From positions 1 to 15,827 of the forward strand of contig CAZXLK010000024.1 of the NCBI GenBank assembly GCA_964641775.1: a stretch of 15,827 bases of DNA. The letters are read 5' to 3'. A program made the translations under genes and the position numbers. Shown piece by piece: positions 13,905 to 15,827 of the stretch. The notes beneath the pieces were generated by a model. That model was not told the DNA's origin and made no database searches. It worked only from the letters and a program-made list of their open reading frames with translations. This DNA is from CAIPFQ01 sp964641775. Lineage in GTDB: Bacteria; Chlamydiota; Chlamydiia; Chlamydiales; SM23-39. How positions within the stretch are numbered: position 1 is the stretch's first letter; each line of letters begins with the position of its first letter.

Positions 13905-14066
13905 AACAACTCCTAACCTCAGGCCTGGCCGTTCTAACTCCTGCCGCTTTAGCGGCCAATTTTTCATCTCCGCGTACTTTCTAACTCCCCTTATTTTTTT
14001 CTCCGCGCTGATCAAACTCACACAATTGGTATTAAGCACCCCCATACTTATCGAACTGGGTTCCAC
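13905..14066 (-). repeat. Intergenic repeat unit D (inverted)
   Basis: This ~162-bp copy has the same orientation as C, separated from it by 28 bp. It shares a 100-bp identical block with C (14066 back to 13967), the hairpin GCCGCTTTAGCGGC, a hairpin-flanking word CCAATTTTTCATCTC like unit B, and a tail (AACAACTCCTAACCTCAGG, then CCTGGCCGTT) that is the reverse complement of the unit A tail. It ends ~50 bp before pyrC. Confidence 0.92.
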
Positions 14067-14115
14067 TCTGTTTTTTCGTGTGCAAAGAAGGGCGGGTTGA
14101 GCTATCATTTTCATC

Positions 14116-15336
14116 ATGATTGAAATTCGGAAAGTGCAAACAACAGATGGGCGTCGGATCGATCATTTTATCAAAAGCGATGTGAATATTTCGATTGATG
14201 CAGAGCATTTGATGCTGTTTCCTGCGCTCATTGATCCTCATGTCCACTTTCGAGTGCCGGGAGGCGAGCATAAAGAAGATTGGGAGACGGGAGCTAAGGC
14301 GGCTATTTTTGGAGGGGTTACGACGGTATTCGATATGCCGAATAACGATCCTCCTTGCTCGAGCTTAAATAGGCTCGAGGAGAAAAAAAAGCTGATTGAA
14401 AATCAAATAGGGAGGATCCAAATTCCTTTGCGCTATGGCCTTTTTTTTGGCGCAGATAGTAAGCTCTTGAGTGAAATTCCCAAAGTGAAGACCCAAGTGG
14501 TCGGATTGAAGATTTACATGGGCTCATCGACAGGAAGCCTTTTGATGGCGGATCGTAATGCCATCGATGAGGCATTTCGGATTGCAAAAGAAAATGATCT
14601 TCTCGTTGCAGTCCATGCTGAAGATGAACATTTGATCCAGCTTAATCAAAAAAAGCATGCAGGAAAAGATCCATCGCTCCATTCAAAAATCCGAAATCCC
14701 GAAGTTGCTGCCAAATCGGTTGCTTTGGCTATCGAGCTTGCAAAAAAGCATCAAACAAGGCTCTACATCGTCCATGTAAGCTCAAAGGGTGAGCTGGATC
14801 TGATTCGGCAAGCAAAAAAAGAGGGTCTTCCCGTCTATGCTGAAGCAGCTCCACACCATCTTTTTCTAACAGATTTAGCTTATGGAAATTTGGGAACAAA
14901 AGCTTTGGTCAATCCTCCTATCAGAGCGAAAAGCGATGCCGATGCTTTGTGGGAAGCTATTCACGATAAAACAATTGATACAATCGGCACGGATCATGCT
15001 CCCCATACTTTGGAAGAAAAAAATAGGCCTTATGGATCGGCTCCTTCGGGTTTTCCTTCAATTGAACTCTATTTTTCCCTCCTTTTAAATGCCCATCATG
15101 ATCAAAAACTCTCTTTGGGAGAGATTGTTTCTCTTACACATACAAGACCTCAGGAAATTTTTAATCTTCCATTGAATGATGACGTTGTTTTAGCCGACTT
15201 AAATAAGAAAAAAATGGTTGACGACGCAAGTTTGAAAACCAAAGCCAAATGGTCTCCCTATGCAGGATCTGTTTTGCAAGGCTGGCCCCGCTATACCATC
15301 TTGGCAGGTAAATTATATGATTTAGAAAAAATATGA
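14116..15336 (+). CDS. pyrC: Dihydroorotase (type I)
   Basis: PyrC reversibly cyclises carbamoyl-aspartate to dihydroorotate. The 406-aa length fits class I amidohydrolase dihydroorotases, not the ~350-aa E. coli type. Motifs: DPHVHFRVPGG with metal ligands His42 and His44, GVTTVFDMPN (67-76), LKIYMGSSTG with Lys132 as the candidate carbamylated lysine, VHAED with His167, IVHVSS with His220, EAAPHHLFL, LVNPPIR and GTDHAPH with catalytic Asp293. All expected residues are present. The ATG at 14116 lacks a good Shine-Dalgarno, and TATCAT at 14103-14108 is only a weak promoter-like hexamer. The repeat array separates it from pyrI, so it either depends on read-through from upstream or has its own promoter in the 50 bp after unit D. 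The stop overlaps pyrD as ATGA. Confidence 0.95.
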   Translation: MIEIRKVQTTDGRRIDHFIKSDVNISIDAEHLMLFPALIDPHVHFRVPGGEHKEDWETGAKAAIFGGVTTVFDMPNNDPPCSSLNRLEEKKKLIENQIGRIQIPLRYGLFFGADSKLLSEIPKVKTQVVGLKIYMGSSTGSLLMADRNAIDEAFRIAKENDLLVAVHAEDEHLIQLNQKKHAGKDPSLHSKIRNPEVAAKSVALAIELAKKHQTRLYIVHVSSKGELDLIRQAKKEGLPVYAEAAPHHLFLTDLAYGNLGTKALVNPPIRAKSDADALWEAIHDKTIDTIGTDHAPHTLEEKNRPYGSAPSGFPSIELYFSLLLNAHHDQKLSLGEIVSLTHTRPQEIFNLPLNDDVVLADLNKKKMVDDASLKTKAKWSPYAGSVLQGWPRYTILAGKLYDLEKI

Positions 15337-15827
15337 TCTACGATATTGAAAAAAGTTATTTAGAAAATGCCAATGAAGGACCTTATTTTACAGGTGAGAT
15401 TCCACCTTCAAAAGCATGGCCTAAAAAAATTGATTTTTTAGGGTTTCAAATCAATTCCCCACTGGGAGTTCCGGCAGGGCCGCTCTTGAATTCCAAATGG
15501 ATTGCCCTTGCCGCAAAGCTAGGCTTCGATGTGCCAACCTATAAAACGATTCGAAGCTTTGAATATCCGGGCCATCCCCTTCCCAACGTCGTCTATGTCA
15601 ATAGACTAGGTGCCGATGAGGCTGCAATTAGCGCCCAAAAAGAACAAAGCCTTCTCACAATCACCAACTCCTTTGGGATGCCATCGAGATCTCAAGAATA
15701 TCTCTCTCAAGACATTGAAAAGGCAAATCAGTCGCTCCAGGAGGGACAAGTGATGATTGTCTCCATTGTTGGAACGCCCGGAAGAGGTGTCAGCTTTTTG
15801 GAGGATTTTGTAAGGGCAGCCTCGTTG
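15333..15827 (+). CDS. pyrD: Dihydroorotate dehydrogenase, N-terminal part (cut by window end)
   Basis: 165 codons are open from the ATG at 15333 to the window edge. The protein is an FMN-binding TIM-barrel dihydroorotate oxidase. Visible: FLGFQINSPLGVPAGPL (35-51) as the first barrel strand, GFDVPTYKTIRSFEYPGHPL with the FMN-contacting Lys, then ITNSFGMPS, equivalent to the NSMGLPN-type substrate loop of class 1 enzymes, and MIVSIVGTPG as the next strand. These features look closer to class 1 (soluble) than class 2 (quinone-linked, membrane), but the catalytic Cys/Ser lies beyond the window, so the class and electron acceptor remain uncertain. The start overlaps the pyrC stop (ATGA), so it belongs to the pyr cluster. 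Confidence 0.85.
   Translation, partial: MIYDIEKSYLENANEGPYFTGEIPPSKAWPKKIDFLGFQINSPLGVPAGPLLNSKWIALAAKLGFDVPTYKTIRSFEYPGHPLPNVVYVNRLGADEAAISAQKEQSLLTITNSFGMPSRSQEYLSQDIEKANQSLQEGQVMIVSIVGTPGRGVSFLEDFVRAASL

Noticed and set aside
13616..13984. Plus-strand 122-codon ORF in the pyrI-pyrC gap
   Set aside because: Most of it translates repeat units C and part of D, and the repeat is noncoding in the other copies. Only the first ~30 codons are unique, and they are reported as a possible remnant.
13234..14066. CRISPR array
   Set aside because: Units are ~165 bp, only four copies, in opposing orientations, with unequal gaps and no cas genes.
13896..14117. Minus-strand 73-codon ORF across repeat unit D
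   Set aside because: It lies wholly over the repeat and its flank, with no conserved frame in the other copies.

Overview
The window is about 15.8 kb of moderately AT-rich bacterial DNA. It most likely comes from a Chlamydiae member outside the classical Chlamydiaceae (a Waddlia-, Parachlamydia- or Simkania-like organism). The pointers are a FliY-like solute-binding lipoprotein beside a compact ferrochelatase (the pairing I recall at CT486/CT485 of Chlamydia trachomatis) and two proteins with F-box-like N-termini, a eukaryotic-type domain known to be expanded in environmental chlamydiae. The taxon is an inference; no rRNA or other marker gene is present.

Left part (1-6176). A lipoprotein gene on the minus strand (84-827) diverges from hemH (857-1810). 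hemH is followed after 23 bp by an F-box-like/helical-repeat protein (1834-3027), which meets an SDR oxidoreductase tail to tail (3024-3791, minus). Then come a putative alpha/beta-hydrolase (3859-5043) and a second F-box-like/helical-repeat protein (5040-6176), overlapping as ATGA. The two F-box-like proteins look like paralogues and are candidate host-directed effectors.

Right part (6200-15827). This is a de novo pyrimidine gene cluster: a previously hidden 53-codon ORF, carA, carB, a small proline-rich winged-helix protein, a family-9 glycosyltransferase (heptosyltransferase-like), pyrB, pyrI, then an 880-bp repeat-filled gap, then pyrC and the start of pyrD (cut by the window end). Almost all junctions are 1-bp gaps or 4-bp ATGA/GTGA overlaps, so the genes are probably translationally coupled. 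CarAB makes carbamoyl phosphate, PyrB/PyrI makes carbamoyl-aspartate, PyrC closes the ring and PyrD oxidises dihydroorotate. pyrE and pyrF are not in the window. The winged-helix and glycosyltransferase genes are unexpected passengers.

The gap between pyrI and pyrC (13237-14115) holds four copies of a ~165-bp repeat arranged >> << around a 122-bp spacer. The copies are mosaics of each other and share a small hairpin that shows one compensatory base-pair change. The strongest leads for new biology are the coupled leader ORF before carA, the wHTH/glycosyltransferase insertion in the pyr operon, the inverted repeat array, and the F-box paralogues flanking a hydrolase.
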